From positions 16,604 to 80,603 of the forward strand of contig JADJSY010000032.1 in assembly GCA_016711435.1 (NCBI GenBank): a DNA stretch of 64,000 nucleotides, given 5' to 3'. The notes beneath the pieces are model-generated. The model had not been told where the DNA came from. It saw nothing but the letters and a program-made list of their open reading frames with translations, and did no database searches. Each line of letters starts with the position of its first letter. Positions within the stretch are counted from its first letter, which is position 1. The DNA comes from Lewinellaceae bacterium (GTDB lineage Bacteria > Bacteroidota > Bacteroidia > Chitinophagales > Saprospiraceae). A program made the translations under genes and the position numbers. Of this stretch, positions 62,548-64,000 are shown piece by piece.

Positions 62548-63891
62548 TCACATTTTCCGCACTGTAAGGCGGCTATGTTCTTTCCACTTATTGCCTTTTT
62601 CCTTAAAAGAATCGCTAATTTCAATGGTATTATCATCCAAAAAACGATAAATGATTTTATGGGCGCCGGTCTGTTTGACGATAAGAGACTTACCGTCGTA
62701 CACCGCTTCTATTTGACCCATATTTCCGTCCGAATTTAGAAAAACGCCTTCCGGACGCCCAACCGTTCCGACAGATTTAAAATACGTTTTCTCTTCATGG
62801 GTTTCCGCAGAATTCGCCGAATCACGTAAATCCTTTTTCAAACTGAGTACGAAATAATGGTTTTGTAAATCCGGCTCGCATTTCAGCAGCACATCGGCGG
62901 ATTTTCCGGTCATTTCTATTTCCCCCTTTCCCGACCAGGTGCCCAGCAGTCTTTTTTCCAGGGGACTCAACTGGACGGTATCGAGCAGGCGACGGCGGAT
63001 GTTGCGCCAACCCTGATCCACCATTGCGCCCGTACGCGCTCCACCCAAAACGTGCAAATGCAGGTGAAAGGCCGATTGTCCGGCGTCTTCATTGGTGTTG
63101 AAAGCCAGGCGGTAACCCGTTTCGGCGATACCCAGTTGTTCCGCCATCTTGGTGGCAGTCAACAACATATGTCCCAGCAGGGCCTCATCAGCCTCTGTCG
63201 CGTCGTTGAGGGTGGGAATACGCCGGTTCGGAACAATAAGTAAATGTGTGGGCAACTGTGGGTTATTGGAACCAAGCACCGTCACCAGGCTATCGTGGTA
63301 CAGGGTGCGTTGCGGGAATGCGCCGTCTATTTCTTTCTGAAAAACGGATGGCTCGGCAAGGGAACGGACTTTCCGGTTCAGGTATTCCACATTCGGTTTG
63401 AGCGGGGCTGCGACTAATCTTTTAAAAGGGTATGGAATTTTTTTGACACTTCCCGACGAAGGCCCCTCGATATAAACATCCAGCGTGGAGTCTGCCGGGA
63501 CGCGGTACACAATACGCTGTGGGAAATCGTGCGCCTTGTTTTCAAAAACATACTCCCCGCCAATAAGGCTAACTAAGGTAAATGTTACAGGCTGACCGGC
63601 GTTCTGGTTGGGAACGGTTGAGGTGTAGGTGATTCGGCCATCCTGATAACGCAATTGCACGGATTCCTGCGGAATGGTGTCTTTGTCGCGAACGATAAAA
63701 CTTTTGCTTTGCAGGTATTGCATGTTTTTTATCTGCCAAACTTCGTGCAAAATGCCGCCCCTTTTGGTGGTCAAACCCCAGGCGCCCTGAAGCCCGTATA
63801 ATGGAGCGAAGTCCTGCAAACTGAACGATTGAGCGCTAGTTTGTACAGCAAAAAAAATCACGGAAAAAAGGGTAAACAAACAGGTTTTCAT
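62548..63891 (-). CDS. Secreted three-domain protein with a HIT domain
   Basis: 447 residues: signal peptide (to about residue 21, QTSAQ), a DUF6265/lipocalin-like beta domain (about 25-145, LYGLQGAWGLTTKRGGILHEVWQ), a HIT domain (about 170-300) with HLLIVPNRRIPTLND and the catalytic triad motif HLHLHVLGG (His276, His278, His280), and a C-terminal lipocalin-like domain (about 312-447, LLGTWSGKGEIEM ... ENTIEISDSF-type strands). HIT proteins are nucleotide hydrolases or transferases, normally cytoplasmic; export with flanking beta domains is unusual. All three histidines are present, so catalysis is plausible. A palindromic operator-like site lies 43 bases upstream. Confidence 0.82.
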   Translation of the reverse strand: MKTCLFTLFSVIFFAVQTSAQSFSLQDFAPLYGLQGAWGLTTKRGGILHEVWQIKNMQYLQSKSFIVRDKDTIPQESVQLRYQDGRITYTSTVPNQNAGQPVTFTLVSLIGGEYVFENKAHDFPQRIVYRVPADSTLDVYIEGPSSGSVKKIPYPFKRLVAAPLKPNVEYLNRKVRSLAEPSVFQKEIDGAFPQRTLYHDSLVTVLGSNNPQLPTHLLIVPNRRIPTLNDATEADEALLGHMLLTATKMAEQLGIAETGYRLAFNTNEDAGQSAFHLHLHVLGGARTGAMVDQGWRNIRRRLLDTVQLSPLEKRLLGTWSGKGEIEMTGKSADVLLKCEPDLQNHYFVLSLKKDLRDSANSAETHEEKTYFKSVGTVGRPEGVFLNSDGNMGQIEAVYDGKSLIVKQTGAHKIIYRFLDDNTIEISDSFKEKGNKWKEHSRLTVRKM

Positions 63892-63933
63892 AGCATTGCA
63901 TGTTAAATGGTCGAAAGATAATCATGAACAGAC

Positions 63934-63962
63934 ATCATTGTAAAAGATACGTTTACAATGAT
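63934..63962. promoter_or_regulatory. Perfect 11-bp palindrome upstream of the secreted HIT gene
   Basis: ATCATTGTAAA, 7 bases, TTTACAATGAT. It lies where the -33 region would be for a TATCTTTC box at 63913-63920 (minus strand, one mismatch from TAnnTTTG), so a repressor or activator site is plausible. The remainder of the window after the gene holds nothing else recognised. Confidence 0.5.
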
Positions 63963-64000
63963 AATCAACCACTTACAGAAAATGTGAGGTGGATTATTTG

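Overview
The window reads as a chromosomal segment of a free-living member of the Bacteroidota, most likely in or near the Saprospiria (Haliscomenobacter/Lewinella-like). The reasons are a SusC/SusD pair, a TonB receptor with a DUF4249 lipoprotein, type IX secretion (T9SS) C-terminal sorting domains, DUF4835, the conserved bamD-rpoZ-coaBC-DUF4835 block, a Bacteroidetes-type arginine cluster with an acyl-ornithine carbamoyltransferase, and promoters of the TTG-N(20-22)-TAnnTTTG type instead of sigma70 boxes. No transposase, phage gene, rRNA or CRISPR array was seen.

Layout. 0.1-1.3 kb: a broken small secreted protein and a decayed T9SS tail. 1.3-12.3 kb: fatty acid desaturase, susD-susC (minus), a sodium:solute symporter, and a large ThuA/sugar-dehydrogenase/cytochrome c lipoprotein. 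12.8-19 kb: topoisomerase IV subunit B, a lipoprotein, lysyl-tRNA synthetase and an S41 peptidase. 19-28 kb: a duplicated divergent pair, each a cytoplasmic repeat protein of unknown function beside a large T9SS-exported protein. 28-32 kb: three tRNAs, ppk1, mnmD and hscB. 32-37.4 kb: rseP, DUF4835, coaBC, rpoZ and bamD. 37.6-39.6 kb: ECF sigma factor, two small membrane proteins and Hsp20. 40-42.8 kb: metZ-metX and an OsmC-like protein. 43-46 kb: ammonium transporter and an outer-membrane barrel. 46.7-52.4 kb: GNAT-argG-argC-argD-acylornithine carbamoyltransferase. 53-57 kb: KdpD/KdpE-like two-component system, a 40-residue membrane protein and the potassium transporter kup. 57-64 kb: DUF4249 plus TonB receptor, a secreted esterase and a secreted HIT-domain fusion.

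The most unusual feature lies between the genes. About 29 intergenic sites hold inverted repeats whose arms are degenerate tandem short words. There are about a dozen word families, several of them repeated across the window. Almost all have a G/T-rich 5' arm and a C/A-rich 3' arm. They begin at or inside the stop codon of the neighbouring gene and often end within a few bases of the next start codon. Several supply the stop codon or the last residues of a protein.

Sequence quality matters for reading this window. At least nine conserved genes, including the housekeeping genes parE and lysS, are broken by one- or two-base length changes, mostly missing bases in homopolymers. I read most of these as consensus errors and annotate those genes across the break.
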